NCBI RefSeq assembly: GCF_014898055.3
Contig: NW_023600993.1
Span: 1,240,001-1,304,000 of the forward strand
DNA: 64,000 nucleotides
Direction of reading: 5' to 3'
Source of the DNA: Talpa occidentalis
Taxonomy: Eukaryota > Chordata > Mammalia > Eulipotyphla > Talpidae
Shown: piece by piece, positions 42,682-54,234 of the stretch
Layout: every line of letters starts with the position of its first letter
Numbering within the stretch: position 1 is the first letter of the stretch
Program-made: the position numbers and the translations under genes
The notes under the pieces: model-generated
Told to the model about the DNA's origin: nothing
The model's input: only the letters and a program-made list of their open reading frames with translations
Databases searched by the model: none

Positions 42682-44796
42682 GTGCAGTGTGACTGGAGCT
42701 GGAGGCTCACTGGCAATTGTCCATTTTCTGAAACTTGTGTTGATGTATCTTCGCTTTTACAATAAAATATCGAGAGGAAGCAGATGCTGTCGGAGTCATT
42801 CTGAAAGAGATGTGGTGTTTACAGACCCTCGCAGGCTATAAAAATCGTGTAAAATTTGTGTCATTTAGTTGGAAGCAGCTCGCCCGGTCTGCCCACACGA
42901 GAGTCTCTCAGCGGCGGTTTCGCTGTGTGTGTCCAGCAGAAACCCTGCCCGAGGCCGGTGTCCATCCCGGTCAGACCGGGTGCGGCAGAGGCCTTCCCTG
43001 AGCAGGGGCAGGCACCCTGCGTGGGGTAGTCTTGCTGGGGAGTCTCTGGGGTGGCCCCTGGGCTGTGTGTTGTCTGGTCTGGTGCGTCTACACTGCACGT
43101 GCCTCATGCAGGCTAGAAGGCCTGGCGCTTTAGACTGTCTGCTCTGGGTTTGGTGCCTGCCAGGCGCCATCTGAGTGTCTCACCCAGTGACTGTGGAAGC
43201 CCCGTGGGCGGGAGGGGCAGCCCCTGGGCTCGGCGCCGCGCCTGCAGGAATCCGAGGCAGCAGGGGGCTCGTGGCCCTCCAGGTGTGTTCCTCTTCTCTA
43301 TATCACCCCACACCCACGACCTCACCCCGACTCCAGTGGGAGGTTGGGGTGGTGCGTCAGGTGTGGCCTCGGCCTGCAGACACTGGACCGACACCCCGCC
43401 CGGGGTGAGCAGCGCCTGGTTCAGCTGAGAGCGGAGCCTGCCCCGGGGACACGGCCGCCTGCCAGCGCCCCTCTGCCCTCTCGTGTCTTCCAGATGCTCC
43501 AGTGACCTTGTCTTCCTTCAGAGACGCTCTCGTCCCTCATGGAAAACCTCAGAAGCCCTCATCAACTTGGCGCATTATTAAATTTTCCGTTTAGCTTCCT
43601 AGTCCTCCGTCTTGTCTGAGACACCGCGGCGCAGAAAGGAGAGGCACCACGGGGGCGCCTGCCCCAGGCCGGGGGGACCACAGCAGGTGCCCTCGTGGGC
43701 AGGTCTGTGACTGTTGGGAGCCAGACACCCCCTTCTGTGGCCTCTTACGGGGAGACAGAGCAAAGTTTCCGAGATTTAATTTTATGAACATTATAAAAAC
43801 GGATTACCTGGGGGCATGAAGCTGTTGCCTGAGTGGTAACTCTTAAAACAGCTGCACATTTTATTGTTCGTACCTTCAAGTTCTCAGCTGCAGGCGTAGC
43901 TGCTTCGCTTGGCCGCGGCTTTCCACTGCCGCCTCGAGCCCCAGGCGGAGAGTGCCCGGCCGGCCCGGGCCCTGTTGGCGTGAAGTGACAGAGTTGGCCT
44001 CGACACTCAGCCCCAGGAAAACGGCTTGTTCTCCACCTTTCTTAGTCTTTGTTTTATAAAAAGACAGGGAGCTGCTCTAAGAGAATTGAGTGCCTGGGTT
44101 CGTCTCTGCCCAGGATCCGAAAGAGACGCTTTGCAGGCATCTGCTGGCATCTGTCCCGAGAACGCCGCTCCCGGGCCTGGGAGGAGCACACGTCTCAGCT
44201 GCTGCTTCACGCTGCGGGGCAGCCAAGAGGTTCTCCAGACCCCCCGGCTCTACAGATCAGAGACCCAGCCACAGGCAGACCTTGTGGCTGTCTGTTCTCC
44301 CCCCGGAACCCCATCTTGGGGTTCTTGTCCAGGTTGTTTTTATTGTTGATGCTTAGTGTCGGCAGTGATTATGGGAGGAGCTGCCGGTTGTCCCCCATAT
44401 TCATCCTTTTTTCTTGACTAACAGAAGACATGTCATTTAGGGCATCTGTGAGCCCAAATGCAACACTGTGTTTGCGGGCAATAGTGGCGTGGCCGCGAGC
44501 TAGGTTCTGCCCAGTGAAGTATTGGGGGGACTTCAGAGAGGCTCGTCGAGAGGAGATGGTTCAGCTGCGCGTGTGCTTCTGTCATCTCTTCCGCTGCTTC
44601 TCCCTGGCGCATGGGATGCAGACCTGATGGCTGGATCTCTGGTAGCTGCCTTGCACCCGGCGGTCATCTCAATATGCTAGAGCACTGGAGGAAAGGCGAG
44701 AGAACTGCTGTCTTCCAGACGGCTGTGAAATTGCTCTGCCAGCCTGAACTTGCTTGTTAGGACTTCATTTTCCCCATGGTAAAAAAACAGGCTTCT
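42682..44796. other. Unique DNA, mostly GC-rich
   Basis: An AT-rich patch lies at 43755-43890 ('gagatttaattttatgaacattataaaaacgg', 'gcacattttattgttcg') and a smaller one at 42730-42775. Both are repeat-free. No gene supported. Confidence 0.35.
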
Positions 44797-44910
44797 GGGC
44801 CTCCCCTGGTGGCGCAGCCGTTGAGCTCTGGGCTGCGAGGCTGCCCGCAGCCTCTGCAGCGCCGGTTTGTTCCCCGGCCACCGGCGAAGGTCCCACCAAA
44901 AAAAAAAAAG
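44797..44910 (+). mobile_element. Truncated tRNA-derived SINE (head plus A-tail)
   Basis: Only the tRNA-like head is present: 'gggcctcccctggtggcgcagccg' with a slightly changed B-box ('ggtttgttcccc'), then 'cggcgaaggtcccacc' running directly into about twelve A. The usual 170-bp body is missing. A perfect target duplication, ACAGGCTTCT, lies at 44787-44796 and 44911-44920 next to an A-run, typical of L1-driven target-primed insertion. Confidence 0.93.
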
Positions 44911-45929
44911 ACAGGCTTCTTTTTCATTTGCGCTATTATTTTAATAGCTTCTCACATGTGGTTGGAACAGTTTGGAGAGAGTGAAGTAGAAAAAGAAGAT
45001 GCTAAGAGAAGTGGACTCCAGAAGACAAGGCCGCACTACAGCACACTCTGGCGTAATCCCAGTGGCTCCCTCAGAAACCCATGATATTTGCAGACTTGCT
45101 TCATTTCTTGGTAGCTCGCATTTCCACTGAAAAAGGGAGATAATGACCGTAACCCTTTCGTCTTCTTTGTATGGGATCATAGCAAAGGGCTTGGTGAAGT
45201 ACGTAGACTGTGAGGATCCTGCGTATATCCAGTGTGTATTCTGTGAATAATACTCGCTTCTCCCAAAGCAGAGTTTCTGAACTGAAAGCCTGTGAATTCC
45301 TCGAGGTTTTGACAAATTTTAATAGTGGATACAATTATTGCTGCAGGGAAGGTTGTTTGAATTCTGGACAAAATTAGAAAGGGTGTCCAAAATGGGCAGG
45401 AATTAGCTGGAGAAGCACTTCTTTGTTGCAAAACAGTGAAGGGAAGAATATCTGAAAGGCCCTCAACAGGACAGCCTGCGCGCGACCGCCGTCAGCGGGG
45501 CCTGGCCCTGACCTTCCTGTCAAGTTCTCACTTCAAATCCCCCTTCCTCCCCAAGGCCTTTTTAGATCAAGTGGGCACCTGATCCCAGCCATGAAGCTTC
45601 TCCAGGACCCGCTTGCTGGGGGAATACATGCCTCAAAACTTGTCTTCATGCTTATTTTAGCGGTGTGGACGGTCACTGTAATGCAGCCGGCCTCACCCAC
45701 ACAGGAGATTCAGTGGGAGGAGCGTCTCATTGGATGCGGGGCTCAGGCTCTGGAAAGCGTCACGGGAGGGAGCAGGTGAGGGCGGCACATCTGTCCCGCT
45801 CTCTGCCCGGCCGTCGGGGTGGGCAGCGGGTGTTGCGCCTGTGCTTGCTCCGGGAAGGTGACCGTGTGAAGATTAGAGCGATTTTCTCCCTAGGAGCTGT
45901 CACTTGTTCCCAAGCCATTCTTGGCCTAC
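44911..45929. other. Unique DNA, no feature seen
   Basis: AT-leaning at the left, GC-richer at the right. No recognised repeat or exon. Confidence 0.4.
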
Positions 45930-46130
45930 GGTAGTTCTAAAACGTAGGAAAGTAATCAGATGCTTTTTCATGTCATCAAAAAATACATTGGGCAAAACTG
46001 CATAATTCTACCAGTAAAAAGCCATTTATATTTGATGACATCGGACGTGCTTATCAGCAGTTTCGTTTAATTATACGCAGTGACCTTGAGTCAGCTTGTT
46101 TCATTCTTACTGGATGTTGGTCATTCTTAG
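45930..46130. promoter_or_regulatory. AT-rich candidate conserved element
   Basis: 'tgtcatcaaaaaatacattgggc' near 45972, 'aagccatttatatttgatgacatcgg' near 46019, and 'gtttaattatacgcagtgaccttgagtcagc' near 46064. The near-inverted pair TGTCATCAAA…TTTGATGACA (45972 and 46030) is notable. Repeat-free; function inferred. Confidence 0.4.
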
Positions 46131-46534
46131 ATCTTCCAGGAAGACCCTGTCTGGGGACTTCAGGCCCTTAAGAGCAGCGGCCTTCTGCCCTGTGACATCC
46201 CGAATCTGCTAGGAGAGGCACGGAAGGTCAGAAGTCTGAGGTCAGCCTGCAGGGACGAGGTCCTTCTGGAAGGAAGTTCCTTCTGGGGGAAAATTGTCTC
46301 TTTACTTCTTTCCGACTTCTGAGGCTGCCTCCCCGCGGCTGAAAGACCTGCTCCTTATTAAAGCAGCAAAGGAGCCCCTCCGGCGTCTACCTCTGTGACT
46401 GCCTCGCCTTCTGCCCCCACACCGCGCACTCCTCCCTGCTGGAAGAGCCTTCTCACCCCACTGGGCCACCCAGGTCACCCAGGGTCTCTCCCAGGCTGGG
46501 CCCTTTAAACCCATCAGGTGCGCCGAGCCCCTTA
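46131..46534. other. Unique DNA, no feature seen
   Basis: No recognised repeat or exon. Confidence 0.4.
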
Positions 46535-46640
46535 CCCCATATGAGGAAGTACGGTTCCAGGGATCGAACTCAGCCCCTGCAGGGCGGGGATCACGTGGCT
46601 GCCACGCCCCGTCCCGGGAGCCCTGAGGTGCCACGCTGCC
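46535..46640 (-). mobile_element. CHR-like tRNA SINE fragment, weak
   Basis: 'catatgaggaagtacggttccagggatcgaactc' near 46538 holds an antisense B-box (GGGATCGAAC) and resembles the antisense head of Cetartiodactyla CHR-type SINEs, followed by 'cccctgcag'. Highly CpG-altered. It differs from the Vic-1-like copies. Supports a hoofed-mammal origin but is weak alone. Confidence 0.4.
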
Positions 46641-47929
46641 TTGGCATGTGTGTTCTGGGCTGGGCTCCTCACTGTCCTTCTCCCTGGAGTAGCCCTTCCA
46701 GGATTCGTTCTAAGCAGAGATCTTGAAGTGTCGGCCACATGCCACAGCTGTCCCTGCAGCTGGGGTGGGCGCTGGGTGAGCCGGGCTGGACAGGGTGCGG
46801 CCTGCCCTGGAGAGCTCATGGCCGCCTAGAAGTAGCTGGGTCAGCGGACAGCAGGCTGGTGGGTGTTGTGTGGGCCCAGCGGAGATGCGGAGCTGACCTG
46901 GGGCAGGAGGAGAAAGCAGCTTCCAGGACGCTGTCACGTGGGTGGAGGGACAGGTAGATGAGGGTGGGGGCAGTGATGGGTCATAGGCTGTCTCTGTGCA
47001 GCTCGTTCAGGCTCCCACAGCAGCGGAGTGTCCAGGACGCCAGCGCTGACGCTGCGTGTCCACTGGTGAACTCAGAGCAGCCCCAAGGCCGGACCTGCCC
47101 CTGCTGCAGGGGTGGGGTGGGAAGCATGGTGGGCGGAGCAGGGGAGAGGTTTGCGTGGAGGGAGCACACGGCATGGGGTTTGCGAGGATGGGGAAAAGCC
47201 CGCTGATGGATGGCATGGGAAGCAGAAAGCAGGAGCCAGGGAGGGCTGGGGGGCCCTGTGTTGAGGCGTTCCTGACTCCCCAGGCGCCCTGGGGGCCCTG
47301 GAAGTTCTCGCCATGGAGGAGGAGGCGTTCAGAGAGCTGCTCTGGGAAGGGCGCACTGACCTCAGCGTGGAGAATGGATTTCAGCCTGGGCTTTTCATTT
47401 TTTATTCATTTCCAGGTGAAAAATGCTGCAACAAAATGGCACCATTTAGAGGCCAGCACGTGGCCGAGCCCACGTGTCGGAGGGGCCCAGGCCCCGGCAC
47501 ACTCTGCGGGCGTGGGTGGCCCCAGCCGGCAGCAGCTCAGGAGCGGGACGTCTCATTGCTCAGCTGGGGCGTCACTGCCAAGAGGGAGAGCAGGTCTACC
47601 CGCCAGAAGAAGAAGTCCCTTTTGTGTTTTTTGCCCACCTCTGTGTCCCCCAGATCTGGCAGTAAAGGGTCCCGAGTAGCTTGAGGACTTGCCATTAGCT
47701 TCTCGCGGAGCAAACCGCAGAGACTTGTTTCCAGAGCAGCCTCCGCTCCCGCCCCGTGGTGCTGTGTGAGGGCCGGGCGGGTGGGTGGGGATCCCGAGGA
47801 GCTGGCAGGTCGGTGAGGTGTAGGAGTCCAGGTATTTTGTCAAGTCAGGGCTCATCGACAGCTGCTGAAACAACAGGGTGAGGAACTCTCGGAGAAGGGG
47901 CCACGCTGGCAGCCCCCTCCCTGCGCCGG
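46641..47929. other. GC-rich unique DNA, no gene supported
   Basis: A small AT-richer patch at 47375-47455 ('ttttcattttttattcatttccagg' then 'caacaaaatggcacc') may be conserved. Open frames up to 207 codons overlap other frames and have no motif. Confidence 0.35.
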
Positions 47930-48300
47930 GGAGGGCAGCGCCTGTGCGTGGGGTCCTGGTAGGGACGGGGCTGAGCCCCCAGTTCCGCGGGTGAGCTGAT
48001 CGCGTCGCGGTGACGTCGGGAAGCCAAGCTGCGGGCAGACGTTATGCTGTGGTGTTGCGAGTCATCGTGGCGGACACTCACTGTCCCACAGCCCTGTCCC
48101 TCACACCGGCGGGCGAAAGCAGCATTGGGGGAGTTCTTGGGAGAAGTATTTCAGGAGAGTGTCGTGCGGCTGCACGCGCGAGAGGCTCGGGGCGGGGGGA
48201 GCGGGAGGGAGGGGGAGAAACAGGCACGACACCCCGCGGTCGCCTGCCTTCCGGGTCAGGGACACCCGCGAATCCGTTGTCGCCTTTCTCCAACTTTTCT
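47930..48300. promoter_or_regulatory. CpG-rich region, possible CpG island
   Basis: CpGs cluster at 47990-48020 ('gatcgcgtcgcggtgacgtcggg') and 48160-48270. It includes a CRE-like TGACGTC at about 48010. No exon or TATA found. Confidence 0.45.
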
Positions 48301-49424
48301 GTAAGTCTAACAATTTTCGGAAGCTGTTTGGCCCAGAGGGGGCTCCAGATGCTCCGCTCGAAGCCGGGGCCGCGGACCTTGCCCAGAGGCGCGGCGCTGT
48401 GTGTTGTTTGAGATCCGCCCAGCCCCCGGGGTGAGGTTTTAAAATGCCATCCTTGGAATCGTTTCGGGGAGTACATTTAGGGCCCTCTGTGATGACTGAG
48501 AACCCGGTGGAAAGGAAGAATGGTCAGCAAAGAGAAGTCGATGTGCTGCATCTTCAAGCGGTAAGGCCCGACTGCATCTACTCGCGATGGGCCGCGTGCA
48601 GCTCCCGCCTGTCCGCTGCCCAGGGCCTCTCCCCGAGACGGAAGCTCGAGACGCCCCCTGTCGGGCTGGGGGGCAGCGAGCCCCGGGAGCCCCTGTCCCT
48701 GTGCTGGTGACACACGCAGCTCTCAAAGGAGTGCTCGCCCCGGCGGGAAACGTGGTCCGCGGGCAGGGCGGCCTGCTGTGCGGGCCAGAGGAAGCCTGAA
48801 GCCGCCCGTGGGGACATGCAGTTAGCGGGCGGTGGAGGGGAACTCGCAAGGTGCACTGAATTCCACCTCTTGTAAGTTACGTAAATGTGGGATTCCTAGA
48901 ATTAAAGCTCGATCCCCCCTCTGTCATCTGCCTGCCGTGGTTCCGCGGCATATAGATGAAGGGGCAGGAGGACATGAGGTTAGACAGGTTTCCCTGAGAA
49001 GAGCTTTTAGATTTTCTAATTAAAGAGAATTTCCAATTCCGCCGGCGTCGCTGCTGTGTGTGTTCTGAAATCAAGCCTGTTCCTCTGTCTCTGCGAATCC
49101 ACGTTCCCCAGGCCTGTGGGGGGACAGCAGTCATCTGCTCCTCTTCCCTCTGTAAATGCAAGGCCAGGCTCCCCCATTCCCGTCAGACGCCGGGCTCCGC
49201 CGAGCGGGACGCGTGGCAGTCGTGACAAACAGTGCGGGGACTTCGCTCCCCTCACCCCCCCACCCCCACCCCCGTGGAAGCCTGCGCAGGGCTCTCTTGG
49301 CCTCCATGGAAGGGATTCTGGGCGCTAGAGGGAAGTCCTGCCATGAACCCCCTGCCTGCCCTCCCGTAGCCGGGGAGTTTAGCGCAGAGCCGGGGTGCCG
49401 GCTGCGTTCGCGCTGACGCTGATT
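48301..49424. other. Unique DNA with possible short conserved pieces
   Basis: A patch at 48440-48565 keeps a plus frame open (from ATG at 48444) and ends near a GGTAAGG that resembles a splice donor, but no acceptor or known protein was recognised. An AT patch at 49010-49040 ('tttctaattaaagagaatttcc') has a homeodomain core. A CTCF-like 'ggcgctagagggaag' lies at 49321. Confidence 0.3.
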
Positions 49425-49702
49425 TTTTTTTAAAGGTTTATTTATTTATTTATACAAGCACTGGGTACAGTCAGAAGCGCGGGAGGGTGAGAGGATGCAC
49501 CAGAGCCAGAGCGGGGAGCAGAGCAGGCAGAAGGACCGAAGGACACTGCTGAGGGGAGCAGCGGGCGGCAGGAGAGGTCTGCGCGCCATGTGGGACCCTC
49601 CTCCGGTGGCCGGCGAGCAGCCGGGGATTGAACCGGCGCTGCAGAGGCTGTGGGCAGCTTCCCAGCCCAGCGCTCAACCACTGCGCCACGGGGGAGGCCC
49701 TG
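49425..49702 (-). mobile_element. tRNA-derived SINE, Vic-1-like, young subfamily
   Basis: Minus-strand copy: tail 'ttatttatttatttatacaagcactgggtacag' at the left, then the body, an antisense B-box 'gggattgaacc' at about 49624, and the head ending 'gccacgggggaggccc' at 49700. A short flanking duplication GCTGATT is at 49418 and 49705. It is very close in sequence to the copy at 56363. Confidence 0.92.
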
Positions 49703-51779
49703 AAGCTGATTATTTTAACCAGGGAAGGCCTTAGGAGACGGTGGGGACCGTGGTGGGCTTCTCTGAGCCGGGCTGCACAGGTCGGGACGCGGTGCAAATG
49801 CTTGTCGTCTGTATGGAAGCAAGTCCCGAGTCCATTTCTCTTCCCTGGTAATTTAAATGGACGGTGAATTCAGCAAGTGCTCAGTAGTGTTCTCAACGAG
49901 GAAACGTGGCTGGCAGGGCCGTGCTGGCTTTGCATGGGGCCTCGCTGCCGAGCTGGCGTCCCGCAGGTGGAGGCCCAGAGCCGTCTGGGGGCGCCAGTGC
50001 ATTTGGGGACAGCGTCTTCCGGGGAGACGTAATCACCTGTGGCACGGGAGGCTGTGCCCTGGCCCAGGTGGAGGCAGGGGCAGCAGGGCGGCGTGGGATG
50101 CCCAGTCTGGTGTCTGGTTTGCTGAGGAGCGGGGCCAGGCATGGGCCCGGCTGTCTGTAGCGGCTGCTTGGGCGGGAGCCGCTGCGTCGCCGTGGCCCAG
50201 AGGCCCGGCGCGCTGGCCTGCTAGGTGGGGCTGAAATGGCAGCGTGGTCTGGGCTTTTGAACTAGCTTGTTGGAAAGTGGTCGTTTTTGTGAAAGCGTAA
50301 TTAGAAGTCTGAAGTGGACTCCGAGGCCGGGGAGCCAGCCCCGCGTGGCGCTGGCGCAGCTGCAGGTGTGCCCGGTCACCCTGGGCCCTCGGCTCTGCGT
50401 CCCCGGGGCTCTGGCTCCTGGGTCGCTCTTCCCGCGGGCAGGGATCCTCAAATGTGCTGCCAGTCAGGAGAGGCTGGGGTGTCCGGTGGGGGCCTGGGCA
50501 CGGGGGTGTTCGGAGCATCCCTGACCTCTGCCCGCCAGCTGCCCCCACCCCAACTCCTTCAGAAGGAAAATCAGAATCTCCCGAGGAAAAGGATGTTACT
50601 TGCTGAGATGCTCATTGGCCAGTACAATGAGGATAGATCAGTTCTGCCCCGCAAAGCCAATGAGTGACATCCCTTACAGAACACGCGTCTGCATGTGTCC
50701 CCTCGCCCCCGCGCCCCACGCACGCGCGGCCGCCCTCACTTCACTAGACCCTTCTGCTGGCCTAGCGCCTTGGCGGCCCCCCGGCTCGCTCATGAGCCAG
50801 GCTGGCTCTCTCCTCCACAGACTGACGCGATGTCGTGGCCCCCTGTCCGGGGCCACCGTCACGGGGTCCCCCTGCCGTCTGTGGATGAGCAGGGCCGCCT
50901 CTTCCTGTGGGGCCGCCCCCTCCACTTGCCTCTTGAAAGGACTCTGTGGCTTCTGCCTAGAAGCTGCTCGATTGACATTCTGCTGGGCACCCTGGGCAGC
51001 GGGTTCTGAAGCAGCCACTCCTTTGAAATTCTGTTCTCAGCTGGAGGAATGTCACAGTTGTCTCTGCCTTTGACTGTGGCTGTCCGTGAGAGAGGCCCGG
51101 AATAAGAAACAGGGGCACCCTCCAGAAGGAGCAGTGAGCAGAGCGTGTGCACTCGCAGACTGACCGCCCCAGACCCAGAGCGCGGCGCGACGGTCCGCCT
51201 CAGCCTGCCGGGGAAGGGTCGCTCTGACCGTCGTTTTGCCCTGGATTTGCTGAACTCAGAGCTGAGAGCTGTGTTTAACTCGCTGAATCTTGTCTTACGG
51301 CTTGAAAGAGACCTCAGGAGCCACATTCCCCAGGTTCTTATCAGCCTTGACAGGAGCGTTGTCAAAATTGCAGGCTCTTCATCACACCGAAGAGACGCAG
51401 TTTCTGGTTTCCATGGAGAGCCCCAAACAAGATCCGGTCTCCTTCGGCTTCCAGGACCCACTGGGGAAATGGATCCGGTTCTCCTGTCTTCGGAGGACAG
51501 TTTCTTTGACTCGCATTTACAAATCACTTTGGTCTTTCTGTCCCTTCGTTGTATTTATTTTGACATTAATGTTGACTTTGACCTTGAAAGGGAAAAGAAA
51601 GAGACAGTTCCCAGATTTAGACTTCTGTTGTGAACCACTTCATTCCGCGAAGGCCGTCGCTGGCGAGGGCTGCAGGAAGACCTGATGGCAGCGAGACCTT
51701 TGAAGTTGGTGGTCGGCACCCACCGTGAGGACCAGCGCCGGCCAGCCAAGGTGGCTCCTCCGCACGGCGATCAAAGGCG
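49703..51779. other. Unique DNA with three AT-leaning patches, no gene supported
   Basis: Patches at 50220-50320 ('gcgtaattagaagtctgaag'), 50560-50665 ('gctcattggccagtacaatgagg') and 51490-51640 ('tttattttgacattaatgttgac') are repeat-free and may be conserved elements. Frames at 51145-51633 and the opposite strand overlap without motifs. Confidence 0.35.
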
Positions 51780-51960
51780 AATCGAGGCAATTACCAGACA
51801 ACCAGGACTGAATAGAACTTCAGACCAATTAAACTATTTATTTCAACTGAACCACTGAGTAAGCACATTAGCATTTTAACCGGCTCCTCTTTCATTGGCT
51901 TCAGCCATATCCCACTATGACGGCGCCGCCATTGCTGTTTCATCAGCCTGTTGGCGCTGC
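51780..51960. promoter_or_regulatory. AT-rich candidate conserved element carrying 30-mer copy A
   Basis: 'gaggcaattaccagacaaccagg' near 51784, 'cagaccaattaaactatttatttcaac' near 51821, then the 30-base motif at 51876-51905, which holds ATTGG (an inverted CCAAT box). After that, 'ccactatgacggcgccgccattgctg' contains CCAT/ATGG pairs of YY1 type. Repeat-free. One of the strongest regulatory candidates by composition. Confidence 0.45.
51876..51905 (+). repeat. Duplicated 30-bp motif, copy A
   Basis: Begins TTAACCGGCTCC and ends TTGGCTTCAGC. It matches copy B at 52929-52958 in 29 of 30 positions (C/T at the sixth base). Same orientation, about 1.05 kb apart. Confidence 0.95.
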
Positions 51961-52928
51961 CCCTGGCGCGAGCGGGGTGAGCGGGGCTGCGGCTCTGCCC
52001 GCGGCCAGGAGCCAGGTCCGGCGCACACATGGGGTCCGTGCTGTGGCTCCCGCCACCCACAGGGGCGCCCAGGGCGCGAGGGCGCGGCGGCGGGGGCAGT
52101 GGAAACTCTGGCGAGGGTTTGCAGCAGCCCAGGATGCTCCGACTTTCGTGGCAGGTGCAGAAAGCCTCGTGGCAGCGTTTCCCTCCCACCCTGTGTGTGC
52201 ACTCGGGCTGTGCCAGCTCGGGGTGGCCGAGGGGCGGGGGCGCAGGGCGAGTCTGAGCACTCTCCACGAAGCCCTGCGTCCTGGAGCGGCTTCTGGTTGC
52301 TGTGTCAAGCTCCTGAGGCCCGCGGGATACGTGTGAGAAGCCGCCTTTACCTGCGGAAGGGAGGCGTTGAGAGAGGAGGTGGAGCGACCAGGCCTCCCTC
52401 AGAGAGACACTGTCCCAAGGGCCCGAGGCCGCCTCCTGAGCCAGAGCTTGGCTGGCTGGGCCCTGCCTCTTCCTGAGGACGCCCCAAGGCAGAGCTGGCG
52501 CACCAGCCTGGTGCCCGCAGAGCCCCCACTTCCAGTCCTCTGGGCATCTGCTTACTGGCCGTGTGCAGTGCCCCGGAGGCCCCAGCTGGGTGCTTCAGGA
52601 AAGCCCTCACCCATTCGCTCCCCGCGGCTCTGGCTGCTGCTGGGACCTGGGCAGCCCTTCAGTGCCTGGCAAAGAACGTGGTTGTCCTGACTTTGGAAGT
52701 GCCTGCGGCAGGGCGCGCGGCCCGGGGGCGGGTCTCGGCTCACACGGTGCTGGAGCACGGGTCACCACAAGCAGCAGAGAAGCCTCCCCTGATGGGGCGT
52801 TGGACACCCCTCCACAGGCTGGCCACTGTGACACAAACACGTCTTCAGGAGCTGGGCGGGGGTAGGGGCAGCACGGGGTTCTGCTGCCCTTGCTCACGTG
52901 CAGACTCTGCAACGCTCTCTGCGGCCTC
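51961..52928. other. GC- and CpG-rich DNA between the two 30-mers
   Basis: CpG-rich at 51960-52110. No recognised repeats. Overlapping frames on both strands, not coding. Confidence 0.4.
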
Positions 52929-52958
52929 TTAACTGGCTCCTCTTTCATTGGCTTCAGC
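52929..52958 (+). repeat. Duplicated 30-bp motif, copy B
   Basis: Begins TTAACTGGCTCC and ends TTGGCTTCAGC. The flanks differ from copy A: copy A sits in AT-rich DNA, copy B in GC-rich DNA. This suggests either a short duplication or two relics of one older repeat. Confidence 0.95.
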
Positions 52959-54234
52959 TCACGACGGCCCTTCGGCAGCACAGGTGATGCTCGGAGATGC
53001 GGCGAGGGGCCTCTTTCCCTCCGTACAAGGGCCATGCCCAGCCCTTCCCAGCCTTCCAGGCCTCAGACCACCAGGCTTGCTCCTGAGGCCGGAAAAGGCC
53101 CCGTAGTGACCAGCTCCAGGACAGCCAGTCTCCTGAAGACAAGACAGGGGCTGGGGTGGGGGGCACTCATGCCCACACGATCCTGCGCCTCCTTCCTGGG
53201 AGACATCCTGACTGCCCAGCCCACCCGGGGAAGGCCCTGTGGCTGAGGACGGCCAGCCCGCACCCCCGGGGACGGAGGCTTTACGCTGGCCTCCCGGAGC
53301 AGCCTCTGCGGTCTGTGGGGCTCCAGCAACTGGTGGGGAGCCCGCCCGATTTCCTCATCAGGTTTGGGGTGAGCAGAGCCGGCGAGGAGCCTCCGGAGCG
53401 TGCGCACGTCTCCCCCAGAGTGTGGCTTTGATTCATGCGCTAATTATGTCGGTCCTCCGGGGAGCACAGCCCAGGAGCTGGGTCCTCCTTGATTAGCGCT
53501 GGCCCAGAGCCAGGCGGCGCGAGCAGGCGGCTCAGGTCCCAGCTGAGAGCAGGCCCCATCCTCTCCCGCCTGCGTCGGGAGGCCGCCTGCCTGGGGGAGC
53601 AGGCGCTGGAAGGCGCTGAGCCTGCATCTGCATCTGGTGCTGCTGCGAGCGGAGAGCGAGACCCTGCCAGCGTGAGTACCGCTCCCTGCGCCCCCGGGCC
53701 CCCGAGCGCAGCTGTGTAGGCGGCCTTGGCTTTTGTGTTCCGGCTGCGGGGTGGGTCCAGCTGGGGAAGGGACCTGCTGAGCCCCGCGCCGTGGGGTCTC
53801 TTGCAGTGGGTCCGTGCAGGAAACAAGAGTCCTTGCGGCCGCTTTAGGGGCGCTGCTGTGACCGGCTTTGTCTCTCTCTGGGAGCCTTCCGGCCTCGTCT
53901 GTGCTTCAGGGCCCGGTGGGTCTGTCCGCGGAGTCCCTGGCCCCGAAGGGGGCGCAGTGCATGCAGAGGGTGCCCCCTGCTCGTCTGTGTGGGAGAGCGA
54001 GCCGGGCTGAGTTAAGAGGCTTTATCTGCTGCCGCTAAGAAATGCAGACATGGGAAAGTTTGTCTCGTTTCTCATCCGTGTGCCTTTGGGAACTTTGCCG
54101 GGCGAGGGTGGGGTAACTGCTGGAAGCACTTTCAGGCAGACTGGGGTGCCCCCTTCTCATTTCCAGGGGCAGCGCTGAGCCCCGAGTCTGCACGCAGCCG
54201 TGTCTGCTTGGATGCCCACCTCTTGCCAACTTAG
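52959..54234. other. GC-rich unique DNA with a small AT patch
   Basis: 'gtggctttgattcatgcgctaattatgtcgg' at 53422-53452 is an isolated AT-leaning patch with a homeodomain core and may be a short conserved element. No gene or repeat otherwise. Confidence 0.35.

Noticed and set aside
48440..48565. Possible exon with ATG and a GGTAAGG donor-like end
   Set aside because: No matching acceptor, no recognised protein, and donor-like sequences are common by chance. Kept only as a patch to test with RNA data.
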